A model generated the notes under the pieces. The model was not told where the DNA came from. It searched no databases and saw nothing but the letters and a program-made list of their open reading frames with translations. 39,205 bases of DNA from Gammaproteobacteria bacterium (GTDB taxonomy: Bacteria; Pseudomonadota; Gammaproteobacteria; HTCC5015), in contig JANQRI010000025.1 of assembly GCA_028284675.1 (NCBI GenBank), positions 1-39,205 of the forward strand, in the 5' to 3' direction. Positions 20,599 through 29,072 of the stretch are shown here, in pieces. The position numbers and the translations under genes are program-made. The first letter of the stretch is position 1, and the number at the start of each line of letters is the position of its first letter.

Positions 20599-20619
20599 TC
20601 GCATCGTGTCGTGATGCGA
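20599..20619 (+). other. Intercistronic hairpin between the GH15 gene and glgX
   Basis: TCGCATC and GATGCGA form a perfect 7-bp stem around a 7-base loop directly after the stop codon. No T-run follows, so it is more likely an mRNA-stabilising or processing hairpin than a terminator. Confidence 0.4.
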
Positions 20620-20653
20620 CTTATAGAATAAAGCCGTTTTCAATCATAATCCA

Positions 20654-22756
20654 ATGTTAAAAAAATCTGAACCGGATGGTCAGGGTATAAAACAAGGTGC
20701 GCACTGGGATGGCCAGGGTGTTAACTTTGTATTGTATTCAGAGCATGCAGAGTCAGTGGTGCTTTGTCTGTTTGATGATTCGGGTCATCAGACCGGTGAT
20801 GCAAAGCTGCAGGCAAGCGGTGACGGCTTTTGGTCTGCATATATTGCCGGTGCACAGCCCGGCCAGCATTACGGATACCGGGTGCACGGACCTTATAAAC
20901 CGAAAAAGGGGCATCGTTATAATTCCAGCAAGTTGCTGTTGGATCCGTATGCCCGCGCAATTAACGGCAAGCTGCATTGGCAGGATGCTTTATATGCATA
21001 TGACAAAAAATTCCCTAAGACAATAAATAAGGAAGACAGCGCGCCTTATATGTTGAAAGCAGTTGTGGTTGATCCGGCATTCGACTGGGAAGGTGATATC
21101 GCGCCAAAGATTCCGATCCATGAAACCGTGATTTACGAGATGCATGTCAAAGGGTTTACCCGGCAGCATCCGGCGGTACCGGAATCACAGCGCGGCACTT
21201 ATCTGGGGCTGACCGCACCCGCGGTGCTGGATTATTTAAGCAACCTCGGTGTGACCAGCTTAGAGTTTTTACCTTGCGCAGCCAGTGTGACCGATCAGCG
21301 CTTAACGGATCTGGAGCTGACGAATTACTGGGGTTATGACCCGATAGCGTTGTTTGCACCGGATCCGCGTTTTGCGGTTTCCGATGCGGTTAAAGAATTT
21401 AAAACGATGGTGAAAGCACTGCATCGCGCCGGATTCGAAGTGATTCTGGATGTGGTGTTCAATCACAGCGGTGAAGGTAATGAGAACGGCCCGCATTTGT
21501 GTTTTCGCGGTATCGACAATTCAGTTTACTATCGCCTGAACCCCAAAGACCTTTCACGTAACCACGATACCACCGGTTGCGGTAACAGCCTGAACACGGA
21601 TCACCCGCAGGTGTTGCAGATGGTGCTGGATTGCCTGCGCTATTGGGCGGTGGACATGCATGTCGATGGGTTTCGTTTTGATCTGGCAACGACTATTGCC
21701 CGTGAAGATAATCAATTCAATCCGCAAGGCCGCTTTCTGCAGCAGGTTGCGGCAGACCCGGTATTATCAAAACTTAAACTGATTGCCGAGCCCTGGGACT
21801 TGGGTGAAAGCGGTTATCAATTGGGTCAGTATCCGCCGGAGTGGTCTGAGTGGAACGATCGTTTTCGGGACACTGTCAGAGCTTATTGGCGTGGTGATGC
21901 ATCAATGTTGCCGGAACTGGCACGGCGCTTTACCGGCTCAGAAGATTTTTTTGGTGGTAACGGGCGCGGACCACAGGCATCCGTTAATTTTATTACCGCA
22001 CATGATGGTTTTACGCTGGCTGATTTGGTGTCTTACCGGCACAAACATAATAAAGCGAACGGTGAGGATAACCGCGACGGGCATAATCATAATTTGAGTC
22101 ACAATTATGGTGTTGAAGGCCCCAGTGATGATCCTGAAATACGTTCGGTGCGTGCCTGTCAGCAACGCAATATGCTTACGACTCTGCTGTTTTCCCAGGG
22201 TGTGCCGATGTTATTGGCCGGCGATGAAATTGGCCGCAGTCAGCAGGGTAACAACAACACGTACTGCCAGGATAATACACTGAACTGGTTGAACTGGGAG
22301 CTGGATAAAGACGCGGAATCCCTGCTCGCATTTGTTCGTTTATTGCTTAAGCTCCGCAAGCAGTCGGGTGTATTCAAACAACAGGCATTTTTAAGCGGTA
22401 AGCTGAACGCACAATTGGGGTATCGGGATATCGAATGGTTACGGCCTGATGGCATCGCAATGTCCAAAGAAGATTGGCATCAACACTATGCACGCTGTAT
22501 TACCATATTAATAACTGCGGCTGATACCTCTTCAGATAGTCATGCATTAATTATTTTTAATGCCGGTGAGCAGCCGGTTGAGTGTGTGATACCACCGTCA
22601 CCCGAAGACGGTGAATGGCAGCTGATATTCGATACTTCGAAGTGGTCTGCAGAAAAGACCGAATCGCAAAACAAATTGGAGAAAGTTTCAAAAACCTACC
22701 GGGCCAATGCACGTTCGGCTGTATTTATGCAGGAATCAATCAGTGGAAGAAAGTAA
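20654..22756 (+). CDS. glgX: Glycogen debranching enzyme GlgX (isoamylase type)
   Basis: It hydrolyses alpha-1,6 branches, acting on limit dextrins. The 700-residue protein has an N-terminal CBM48-like sandwich (GAHWDGQGVNFVLYSEHAESV), then the GH13 subfamily 11 barrel with DVVFNHSGEGNENGP, GFRFDLATT (nucleophile Asp), IAEPWD (acid/base Glu) and FITAHDGFTLADLV. The length is normal. Its last 14 bases overlap the start of malQ, implying translational coupling. Confidence 0.95.
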   Translation: MLKKSEPDGQGIKQGAHWDGQGVNFVLYSEHAESVVLCLFDDSGHQTGDAKLQASGDGFWSAYIAGAQPGQHYGYRVHGPYKPKKGHRYNSSKLLLDPYARAINGKLHWQDALYAYDKKFPKTINKEDSAPYMLKAVVVDPAFDWEGDIAPKIPIHETVIYEMHVKGFTRQHPAVPESQRGTYLGLTAPAVLDYLSNLGVTSLEFLPCAASVTDQRLTDLELTNYWGYDPIALFAPDPRFAVSDAVKEFKTMVKALHRAGFEVILDVVFNHSGEGNENGPHLCFRGIDNSVYYRLNPKDLSRNHDTTGCGNSLNTDHPQVLQMVLDCLRYWAVDMHVDGFRFDLATTIAREDNQFNPQGRFLQQVAADPVLSKLKLIAEPWDLGESGYQLGQYPPEWSEWNDRFRDTVRAYWRGDASMLPELARRFTGSEDFFGGNGRGPQASVNFITAHDGFTLADLVSYRHKHNKANGEDNRDGHNHNLSHNYGVEGPSDDPEIRSVRACQQRNMLTTLLFSQGVPMLLAGDEIGRSQQGNNNTYCQDNTLNWLNWELDKDAESLLAFVRLLLKLRKQSGVFKQQAFLSGKLNAQLGYRDIEWLRPDGIAMSKEDWHQHYARCITILITAADTSSDSHALIIFNAGEQPVECVIPPSPEDGEWQLIFDTSKWSAEKTESQNKLEKVSKTYRANARSAVFMQESISGRK

Positions 22757-24980
22757 TTTACAAAACCTGCCGGAGATGCAGGTAATCAATCAGGATTTAT
22801 TGCTACGGTTATGCAATCTGCTGGGAATTGAGGGAGAGTTTTACGATTACAAAGGTGAGCATCATATTAGCAGTCCGGCGGTCAGACAAAAACTGATTCA
22901 CGCACTGGGCTTTGCGGTGTATGGCGATCAGGATGCACAAGCGCTGATCGAAAAACTGGAAAACGAAAACTGGTCAAGGTTGTTGCCGCCGGTGGCTGTA
23001 TTGCATGAACACTGGGACAAAGCCATTGAGATCAATATCGATGAACAGGATATCAATACAACGATTCAATGGCAGATAAGCAGTGAACAGGGTAAGCGCT
23101 TAAGCAAAGTTTTCTTACCGCAAGAGCAGGAGTATCTAAACGAAACCAGAATAAACAATCGCCGTATACTGCGTTATCGCTTACGTTTTTCGGATGATTT
23201 GCCTGCGGGCTACCATGTTTTAAAACTGTCCGGCGTTGAAAATGCCGGTTTAAGTGCTGATTGTTCATTGATCGTTGCGCCCCGGCAGTGTTACCAGCCG
23301 GAAACATTACAGAAACAACGCCGTTTATGGGGCTTAAGTATCCAGCTTTATGAATTACGATCCGAGCGAAACTGGGGTATCGGCGATTATACTGATCTGC
23401 AGACACTGATCGGCCTCGCAGCTGAAAACTCGGCTGATTTCATTGGTTTGAATCCGATGCATGCCCTGACGCCGGCCAATCCGCACAACATCAGCCCTTA
23501 CAGTCCGTCGAGCCGTTTGTTTTTAAACTATATGTATATCGATATAGAGGCCTGTGAAGATTATCAGGAATGCAAAGATGCGCAGGCTTTGGTTAATGCT
23601 GCTAAGTTTCAGGCAGAGCTTGCCGCATCACGGCAACCGGAAAATGTTGATTATGTAAAAGTTGCTGAGTTAAAGCTTAAAGTATTGCGGCAGCTGCATA
23701 AGCATTTTAAAAACCGGCATCAAAATGCCAATACCGGCCGGGCGCAGGCATTTAACGAATTTATCGAGCAGGGTGGTGAAACACTAAGAAACCAGGCCGT
23801 ATTCGACGCGTTGTATGAAAAGCTTTTTAACGAAGACCCGAATTGCGGCACCTGGGCACACTGGCCGGAATATTATCGCCGGCCCGATACCGCCGAAGTG
23901 AATCAATATCAACAAACTCATGCGGATGAGGTCGGGTTTTATCAGTATCTGCAATGGTTAAGTGATCAGCAGTTTGCCGCCGCACAACAGGCTGCAAGTA
24001 AAGCCGGTATGGGTATTGGCCTGTATCGGGATCTGGCGGTTGGTGTCAACGGCGGCGGCGCGGAAGCCTGGGGCGAGCAGGATATATACAGTTTCAATGC
24101 AAGTGCCGGAGCACCACCGGACCCGCTTGCACTGCAGGGTCAGGATTGGGGTTTACCGCCGATGAATCCGCGTGCCTTACGCGAAACCGGTTATGCGGCA
24201 TTCATTAAACTGATTCGTGCCAACATGCAGCACTGCGGTGCATTGCGTATTGATCACGTAATGGGAATGTTGCGTTTATGGTGGGTGCCCGAAGGCGAGA
24301 TTGCAACAGAGGGGTCTTATGTTTACTACCCGTTGCATGATTTGCTCGGCATCCTCGCATTGGAAAGTCACCGGCAGCAATGCATGGTGATCGGTGAAGA
24401 TCTGGGGACCGTACCCGAAGAAATCAGAACCGCATTGCCCGAAGCCAATGTCTATTCCTATAAAGTGGCTTACTTTGAAAAAGAAAACGAACATCGCTTT
24501 AAACCGCCGCATCATTATGCACCGCAGGCGATGGCGACCATCACCACGCATGACTTGCCGACATTGACCGGCTGGTGGGAAGGCATCGATTTAAAAATGC
24601 GCGATGACATGGCGTTGTTTCCCAATGAAGAAATACGCCGGCAGGAATATCAGGCCCGCGAACAGGATCGTTGGGCCTTACTAAAAGCACTGCAGGAAAC
24701 CGGCAGCCTGCCGGATAACATTACCGTGGACTTCCAGAACCTGCCGGAAATGACCCCGGCATTGATAGAAGCAGTGCACAAACAACTCGCGCGCAGCAAT
24801 GCCGCATTAATGGTTGTGCATCCCGAAGATCTGCTGATGATGCGCACGCCGACCAATGTACCCGGCACCACAACCGAACATGCCAATTGGCAGCGCAAGC
24901 TTGTCAAAAACACAGACGAAATATTCAGCCCGGCCGTACGGAAAATATTACAGACCATCACCGAACACCGCCGTGGCTGA
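22743..24980 (+). CDS. malQ: 4-alpha-glucanotransferase (amylomaltase)
   Basis: It transfers maltodextrin segments and releases glucose, which glk upstream can phosphorylate. The GH77 signatures are present: LYELRSERNWGIGDYTDL, LRIDHVMGMLRLWW (nucleophile Asp), VIGEDLGTVPEE (acid/base Glu) and TTHDLPTLTGWW. I chose the GTG at 22743, overlapping the glgX end by 14 bases, because AGGA stands eight bases before it. An ATG at 22707 would overlap glgX by 50 bases and lacks a ribosome site. The length from GTG is about 745 residues, typical of long-form MalQ. It is the last gene of the cluster. Confidence 0.94.
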   Translation: MEESNLQNLPEMQVINQDLLLRLCNLLGIEGEFYDYKGEHHISSPAVRQKLIHALGFAVYGDQDAQALIEKLENENWSRLLPPVAVLHEHWDKAIEINIDEQDINTTIQWQISSEQGKRLSKVFLPQEQEYLNETRINNRRILRYRLRFSDDLPAGYHVLKLSGVENAGLSADCSLIVAPRQCYQPETLQKQRRLWGLSIQLYELRSERNWGIGDYTDLQTLIGLAAENSADFIGLNPMHALTPANPHNISPYSPSSRLFLNYMYIDIEACEDYQECKDAQALVNAAKFQAELAASRQPENVDYVKVAELKLKVLRQLHKHFKNRHQNANTGRAQAFNEFIEQGGETLRNQAVFDALYEKLFNEDPNCGTWAHWPEYYRRPDTAEVNQYQQTHADEVGFYQYLQWLSDQQFAAAQQAASKAGMGIGLYRDLAVGVNGGGAEAWGEQDIYSFNASAGAPPDPLALQGQDWGLPPMNPRALRETGYAAFIKLIRANMQHCGALRIDHVMGMLRLWWVPEGEIATEGSYVYYPLHDLLGILALESHRQQCMVIGEDLGTVPEEIRTALPEANVYSYKVAYFEKENEHRFKPPHHYAPQAMATITTHDLPTLTGWWEGIDLKMRDDMALFPNEEIRRQEYQAREQDRWALLKALQETGSLPDNITVDFQNLPEMTPALIEAVHKQLARSNAALMVVHPEDLLMMRTPTNVPGTTTEHANWQRKLVKNTDEIFSPAVRKILQTITEHRRG

Positions 24981-25083
24981 CCCTGCCGGTTGCGACTGCA
25001 GGTATATTAAGGTATAAAACCGTCCCGGTTGGCCAAATTGGTCCGGGAAACCGGTAAAGTCTGGGGTAACAGGTTAAGCAAGA

Positions 25084-25378
25084 TTAGGAGAGATGGCAGA
25101 TTTTTGCTCCTGCAAAATCTGCATTTCCGCCATCCGACCTCCATGAATGGAGGGAGTGCAATAAGATTGTAGGAACAATCTTTGCCATGGCGGTCAGCCG
25201 AGTGGTTGCCCGTTCGTTGGGAACGAACGGGAACAGCGTAGCTGAAAGCGAAGCTGGCCCCGAAGGGGCGAGGGCATGGCAGATACATTGCTCCATGCAT
25301 GATCTGCACTTCCGCCATCCATGGCGGTCGGTAGCCCGAGTAACGCGCACGCCCGCTGGGCAAGGCCCTGCGTAAAAA
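25084..25378. repeat. Cluster of hairpin repeats between malQ and tRNA-Ser
   Basis: Noncoding. Two related blocks, starting near 25092 and 25273, share ATGGCAGAT, TTGCTCC, ATCTGCA and TTCCGCCATCC in the same order. Several hairpins can be drawn: near 25096-25122 (GCAGATTTT against AAAATCTGC), GATTGT/ACAATC near 25165, a perfect 10-bp stem CCCGTTCGTT/AACGAACGGG with a 3-base loop near 25208-25230, and GCCCC/GGGGC near 25257-25269. This looks like a nested REP-type mosaic. No gene is apparent. The stretch 24981-25083 just after malQ shows no T-tailed terminator. Confidence 0.6.
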
Positions 25379-25433
25379 AGGTTTACACTTTCCAGGATTT
25401 TGGGGGTTGAAGGTAAGAGGCTGAGTGTAATAC

Positions 25434-25524
25434 GGAGAGGTGGCCGAGTGGTTGAAGGCGCACGCCTGGAAAGTGTGTATACGTTAATAGCGTATCGAGG
25501 GTTCGAATCCCTCTCTCTCCGCCA
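25434..25524 (+). tRNA. tRNA-Ser (anticodon GGA)
   Basis: A class II tRNA of 91 bases. The 7-bp acceptor stem GGAGAGG pairs with TCTCTCC, followed by G and an encoded CCA. The anticodon loop CTGGAAA contains GGA, the variable arm is long (TATACGTTAATAGCGTATC region), and the T arm is GAGGG-TTCGAAT-CCCTC. Its last 24 bases are repeated at 39075-39098; it is the attachment site of the prophage and is left intact by the integration. Confidence 0.96.
25501..25524 (+). repeat. attL core (24-bp direct repeat, 3' end of tRNA-Ser)
   Basis: The T-arm and acceptor 3' end of the tRNA, beginning GTTCGAATCC and ending CCGCCA, is identical to 39075-39098. The bases just outside differ (G here, C there), so the core is exactly 24 bp. 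Confidence 0.93.
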
Positions 25525-25558
25525 GTTTTTATGCCGCAATATGACTCTTTATTAACAA

Positions 25559-25571
25559 AATCAATAAGTTG
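25559..25571 (+). promoter_or_regulatory. IHF-type site inside attL
   Basis: AATCAATAAGTTG matches the IHF consensus WATCAANNNNTTR exactly, 34 bases inside the att core. A matching site lies in inverted orientation inside attR (39022-39034). IHF bends DNA in phage integration complexes; the use here is inferred. Confidence 0.5.
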
Positions 25572-25624
25572 CGGTTCTTGAAAAATCCGATTTACCTCGA
25601 TGTGCCGCATTTTATCACTGTAAA

Positions 25625-25645
25625 TTCGACGCCTTTTCGACACCC
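25625..25645 (+). promoter_or_regulatory. Putative integrase arm-type site, left
   Basis: A 21-bp sequence built of two TTCGACRCC units separated by TTT. It is identical to 38974-38994 except for one base and lies in the same orientation, about 100 bp inside attL. Paired short direct repeats near both ends of an element are typical arm sites for the N-terminal domain of tyrosine integrases. Confidence 0.6.
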
Positions 25646-25676
25646 AATAGTAAGTTATTTTGGGTTTTGGCAGGTA

Positions 25677-26453
25677 TTAGCTTTGTGTGTGGAGAATGGG
25701 GCGAGCCCAATACCAAAATTCATTTACTGGCGTGGTGGGTGGAGAGATTGTGTTTTCGTAAACTTGGTTGATTGTTTTTATATTACTTTCTAACCCTTCA
25801 AAATCTTGATTAGTGAGTTCAAAATTAAATCGAAATTTATGAGGCTTTCTTGCACCTTGGATCCAGGTTTTTACGATAACGCTATAATTACCTGATTGCC
25901 AAGAAAAACCGTTCTTGAAGAATTCACACAACTCAGCAAATTCTTTAGATTTTAACGTTCTGTCAACATAATCGTCTTTTTCAGTGTTTTTAAAATGTTT
26001 AAGAGTATTCGCAAGTTTATATCCACACTGTTGTTTATTTAACTGAAAATTATAATCTTGAAATCCGATTAACTTCTCAGATGGGTTGGTAGTACTGATT
26101 TGTAATGCTATCGCTGTTTGGTTTTTTGTAAATTCTGCCGTTTCGCCGGTGGTACTCTGAGCCCTGGAGAGGGTTTCATTTAATGTTTTCCAGGTGAGAT
26201 ATGTTTTTTGACCCCGCTCGTGAGTCAGCTCAATGCTAACTTTCACAATTAAAGCATCTTTACGTTGAACGGAATACGCACATTCCAAGTTAAATATTGG
26301 GCCATACGTCGTATAACCCACTTCAGGAGCTTGTCCGACAACCAAAAAAAGCTTTGGTTTAACCGCCAGTTTGTAAATCCAAACCACAATGTGGGGAACC
26401 CATGCAGCAGCGCCAATTAGCGCAATCCACTCAAAAGGTTGCCATGTAGTCAT
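25677..26453 (-). CDS. Uncharacterised membrane-anchored protein (prophage cargo)
   Basis: I do not recognise this 258-residue protein. It has one N-terminal transmembrane segment (about residues 9-31, IALIGAAAWVPHIVVWIYKL) and a soluble remainder of mixed composition without catalytic motifs that I can name. It is AT-rich compared with the phage structural genes, lies alone between attL and the structural operon, and is separated from that operon by 174 bases containing a possible terminator. Together these suggest an accessory gene with its own promoter, perhaps a lysogenic-conversion or exclusion factor (inference). Confidence 0.65.
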   Translation of the reverse strand: MTTWQPFEWIALIGAAAWVPHIVVWIYKLAVKPKLFLVVGQAPEVGYTTYGPIFNLECAYSVQRKDALIVKVSIELTHERGQKTYLTWKTLNETLSRAQSTTGETAEFTKNQTAIALQISTTNPSEKLIGFQDYNFQLNKQQCGYKLANTLKHFKNTEKDDYVDRTLKSKEFAELCEFFKNGFSWQSGNYSVIVKTWIQGARKPHKFRFNFELTNQDFEGLESNIKTINQVYENTISPPTTPVNEFWYWARPILHTQS

Positions 26454-26492
26454 AAAACTTAATCAACCCCTGTAAATGTTGCAAAACTAAAA

Positions 26493-26530
26493 ATTTTCCT
26501 ATGATTGGTTTTTTTGCCTGGTAGGAAAAT
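26493..26530 (-). terminator. Possible terminator at the end of the structural operon
   Basis: ATTTTCCTA (26493-26501) and TAGGAAAAT (26522-26530) form a perfect 9-bp stem with a 20-base loop. Read leftwards the stem runs into TTTTT. The stem is AT-rich and the loop long, so termination strength is uncertain. Confidence 0.35.
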
Positions 26531-26627
26531 GCTGTGGAATAAACTTAATTTTCGAATTATATGGCGCTTTTTCGGGTATTGCTAGCTAAAAATTTTATAT
26601 TAATTTCAGGAATTATCTTTTGGCTTT

Positions 26628-26810
26628 CTAGCTTTCGGTTCTTTTCCGGGCATGGTGAGTTACCTCCGTTTCAAGTACTGTGATTCGGGTTTCGTGTTGA
26701 TCGACGCGGGTATCTAAGTCATCCACCCGCTTAACCATTCTGAGCGCAAGCCAGATAATCAAACCGTTAGTTAAAAGTAGATCGACTATTTCGAGAGCTT
26801 CGGTATTCAT
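26628..26810 (-). CDS. Small membrane protein with coiled coil, holin- or spanin-like
   Basis: A 60-residue protein with an N-terminal hydrophobic helix (about 8-26, IVDLLLTNGLIIWLALRMV) and a charged C-terminal half with heptad-like spacing (VDDLDTRVDQHETRITVLETEV). Its ATG overlaps the stop of the lytic enzyme gene by four bases. The position right after the lytic gene suggests a lysis accessory role such as holin or spanin; no sequence signature proves this. Confidence 0.6.
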   Translation of the reverse strand: MNTEALEIVDLLLTNGLIIWLALRMVKRVDDLDTRVDQHETRITVLETEVTHHARKRTES

Positions 26811-27268
26811 GCCAGTGCAATCCCTTCGTTGATGGTGTTATCTGCGTAAAAATTGATAAATGCAAACCCGTTTTCAAACGTACTGATGGCCTTCAGTAGC
26901 GGGAATAACTGCCGTTCGGTATCAATCGGCTGATTCGGGTTCACGCCGAGCTGCTTAGAAACAAACTGCACATACGATTCGGTTTCGTTCTCCGATTTCG
27001 GCGCATAGGTTTCGATGATTTTCTGAACGGAGTTTAAGCCGCGCTGTTGATAGCTGCGCAGAATGCGCACCATTGCCCGAAAGCCATACTTCGGATGTTT
27101 GAATACAACAAACTCCGGGTCGAACTGAATCGCGGCCATGCCTTGCCATTGAATGCCGGTGCTTCGAATATTGCCGGGATTATTGTTACGCAAGCCCCTT
27201 GGCAGACCGGCGCGAATAACTCCGGTTGCAATCGCGATAATGAGTATCACAAGCAAAGCGTTTCTCAT
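26807..27268 (-). CDS. Phage lytic transglycosylase-like / virion P5-like protein
   Basis: A 153-residue protein with an N-terminal hydrophobic segment (residues 3-21) followed by GLPRGLRNNNPGNIR. That RNNNPGNIR signature marks a phage family annotated as structural protein or lysozyme-like peptidoglycan hydrolase. The hydrophobic start would place it in the viral or host membrane. In membrane-containing tailless phages such enzymes cut the wall during DNA entry or lysis (family knowledge). It is coupled at both ends by 4-base overlaps, to the 29-residue gene upstream and the 60-residue gene downstream. Confidence 0.75.
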   Translation of the reverse strand: MRNALLVILIIAIATGVIRAGLPRGLRNNNPGNIRSTGIQWQGMAAIQFDPEFVVFKHPKYGFRAMVRILRSYQQRGLNSVQKIIETYAPKSENETESYVQFVSKQLGVNPNQPIDTERQLFPLLKAISTFENGFAFINFYADNTINEGIALA

Positions 27269-27354
27269 GTCAGCACGTTTTTTAAAAAGGCGGTAACCCA
27301 GCGCCCAATCAGCGCGGTAATCACAGCCGTTATTATGAAGATTAAAACGGTCAC
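27265..27354 (-). CDS. 29-residue one-helix membrane protein (GTG start)
   Basis: A very short frame starting at a GTG that overlaps the preceding stop (GTGA) and ending in a TGA that overlaps the next ATG (ATGA). It encodes almost only one hydrophobic helix, VLIFIITAVITALIGRW, followed by a basic tail. Coupling on both sides and the many similar small proteins in this operon support it being real. It could be a virion membrane protein or a small holin. Confidence 0.6.
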   Translation of the reverse strand: MTVLIFIITAVITALIGRWVTAFLKNVLT

Positions 27355-27815
27355 ACCTGATATCCCATCAACTCAATAAAAATATCCGAAACTGTCGCGT
27401 CGAAGACCTCCCAGAAAAAACCAAACGTCTTATTTGCATCCAGCGGTACATACCCGTTGCCTTTGGTGGCAAAGGTCTCACCGGTCACATTCACGTTACG
27501 CAACTCACTGATTAACGCTTCACGTATTGCATAGCTTTGCTGTCCCGTAGGGAATGCCGCCATGTTCATGGTTGCCACCGGATTAACGCCGTCGTAATCG
27601 ACTTCCATATAACCGGATAGATACAGTACCGACACACCTGCGGGGAGGTTGTCCAACTCCGCCCATTCAATAGACGCACCGGAACCGGTAGGACCGATTG
27701 AACCAATCGTGCTATTTGGAATCGGCGTCACATCCAACTGCAGCGCCGGACCCGACACAAACAAACCGCTGGGGCTGGATTTCAACCGTAACCATGCCGA
27801 GTTATGTGTACCCAT
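27351..27815 (-). CDS. Putative minor capsid protein
   Basis: A 154-residue soluble protein rich in beta-forming residues, small residues and prolines, without charged clusters or a membrane helix. I do not recognise its family. Its place in the structural operon, between the 251-residue protein and the lysis genes, fits a penton, vertex or spike component of a double-jelly-roll virion (inference). It is followed by the GTGA-coupled 29-residue gene. Confidence 0.6.
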   Translation of the reverse strand: MGTHNSAWLRLKSSPSGLFVSGPALQLDVTPIPNSTIGSIGPTGSGASIEWAELDNLPAGVSVLYLSGYMEVDYDGVNPVATMNMAAFPTGQQSYAIREALISELRNVNVTGETFATKGNGYVPLDANKTFGFFWEVFDATVSDIFIELMGYQV

Positions 27816-27817
27816 AA

Positions 27818-28573
27818 TTAAACCCTCTCGATTTCAGCCACATGCACTTGATCGCCGTTGGTGCCGGTCAGCGTCAGTGCTTGGTTAATGGATAAACGAA
27901 CCTTCTCACCGGCCGCGAGCGATTCGCCTTGTCCGCTAGTACCGCCTAGCCAGATAGTCGCCGTATTCGCCGTGTCTGCTGTTAACAGCAGTTCTTCCCG
28001 ATTTGTATTGGCTGCAATGCTGGCAGTACCGGCTGTGATGGTTTGTGAGGTTAAATCGTTATACTGTCGATCCGGTAAAGCAACGTTTACCGTATTGGCG
28101 GTGCTATCAATACCGATGACCTGGCTGGCCGCGATGCTGATTGCATTCTGAATCGTCGCGTCAACATCGTTAGCCGTTGCATCAATACCGATCAACTGAC
28201 CGGTTGCAACCGTAATCGCATTTTGAATAATGGATTGCACAATATTCTGTGCCGGATCGATACCGACCCGTTCGCCCGGCGCAATCGTAATCAGTGCGTT
28301 AGCAAGATCGGCGGCGGTGCGTTTATCAACCAGTAAATCCGAAGTATGGATTTCAAACTCATTCACACCGCCGGATAGATTGCGAATCTTGATTGAACGA
28401 TCATTCGGGCTGATAGCGTTTAAATGCACGCGGTCGTTAATATCCACCTCAATCGGCGTACTGCCACCAATGACCAGCTCCACCGGCCCGGCCGTGCGGG
28501 TCACAACCAGATACTGACCCTCGACCTGTTCCTTGCGTTCCTCGTCAGGCTGTAAAGTCCAAGACCGTTTCAT
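27818..28573 (-). CDS. Putative vertex or spike protein with internal repeats
   Basis: A 251-residue protein whose ATG overlaps the preceding stop by four bases. Its middle contains three related 25-residue units around VGIDPAQNIV, IGIDATANDV and IGIDSTANTV, two of them followed by IQNAI. The ends look beta-rich. Repeats of this kind suggest an elongated beta-structure, as in receptor-binding spikes. No homolog is recognised by eye, so spike or vertex is an inference from repeats and operon position. Confidence 0.6.
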   Translation of the reverse strand: MKRSWTLQPDEERKEQVEGQYLVVTRTAGPVELVIGGSTPIEVDINDRVHLNAISPNDRSIKIRNLSGGVNEFEIHTSDLLVDKRTAADLANALITIAPGERVGIDPAQNIVQSIIQNAITVATGQLIGIDATANDVDATIQNAISIAASQVIGIDSTANTVNVALPDRQYNDLTSQTITAGTASIAANTNREELLLTADTANTATIWLGGTSGQGESLAAGEKVRLSINQALTLTGTNGDQVHVAEIERV

Positions 28574-29061
28574 GCTCGACGCCTCCTAAGAAACATCAAC
28601 AGCACCACCACGGCAACCACCGCCGAGCCGATGAGAATAAACTGCTTAGTCTGCTGGGACGTGTTGACTTTAAACGCATCGGATAGCTCTTTGATTTTCG
28701 CAAACGCATTCGTTTGTGCATTACCGGCCACCGTTAACGCCGTTTGACTCAGCTCTTGCGCTTCATTAATCGCAAACTTGCCGAGTTCATTGGTTTCCTG
28801 CAATGCGTCCAGACCGAAGTCGAAAGCTTTACCACCAAAGTCAAACGCTTCATCAACCGTATTATCAACCGAGTCCAATGCATCATTACCAAATTCAAAT
28901 GCGTTTTCGACCGCTTCATGATCGGTATTGATTAGTGTAGTCCGGTTACCAAAGCCCTCAACATTAACCACGCCGCCCTCGGTGCCGTTAATCTGAACAT
29001 TACTGTTATCCACATTGCTGGTGGTGTTACTTCGGCTGCTGCTGCGTGAACGTCCGCCCAT
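28570..29061 (-). CDS. Virion-type membrane protein with C-terminal anchor
   Basis: A 163-residue protein. The N-terminus is rich in Ser, Arg and Asn (residues 2-20). The middle is an acidic amphipathic region with repeated FEFGNDAL, FDFGGKAF and FDFGLDAL motifs. A single C-terminal transmembrane helix (about 140-158) ends in RRRRA. This layout fits a protein fixed in the internal virion membrane and reaching towards the capsid. Start codon coupling to the downstream 251-residue gene is by ATGA overlap. Confidence 0.65.
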   Translation of the reverse strand: MGGRSRSSSRSNTTSNVDNSNVQINGTEGGVVNVEGFGNRTTLINTDHEAVENAFEFGNDALDSVDNTVDEAFDFGGKAFDFGLDALQETNELGKFAINEAQELSQTALTVAGNAQTNAFAKIKELSDAFKVNTSQQTKQFILIGSAVVAVVVLLMFLRRRRA

Positions 29062-29072
29062 AGTTAGCCCTC

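Noticed and set aside
25007..25643. Overlapping leftward frames between malQ and the prophage
   Set aside because: They read through the hairpin repeats and the antisense strand of tRNA-Ser; the apparent peptide sequence comes from the tRNA.
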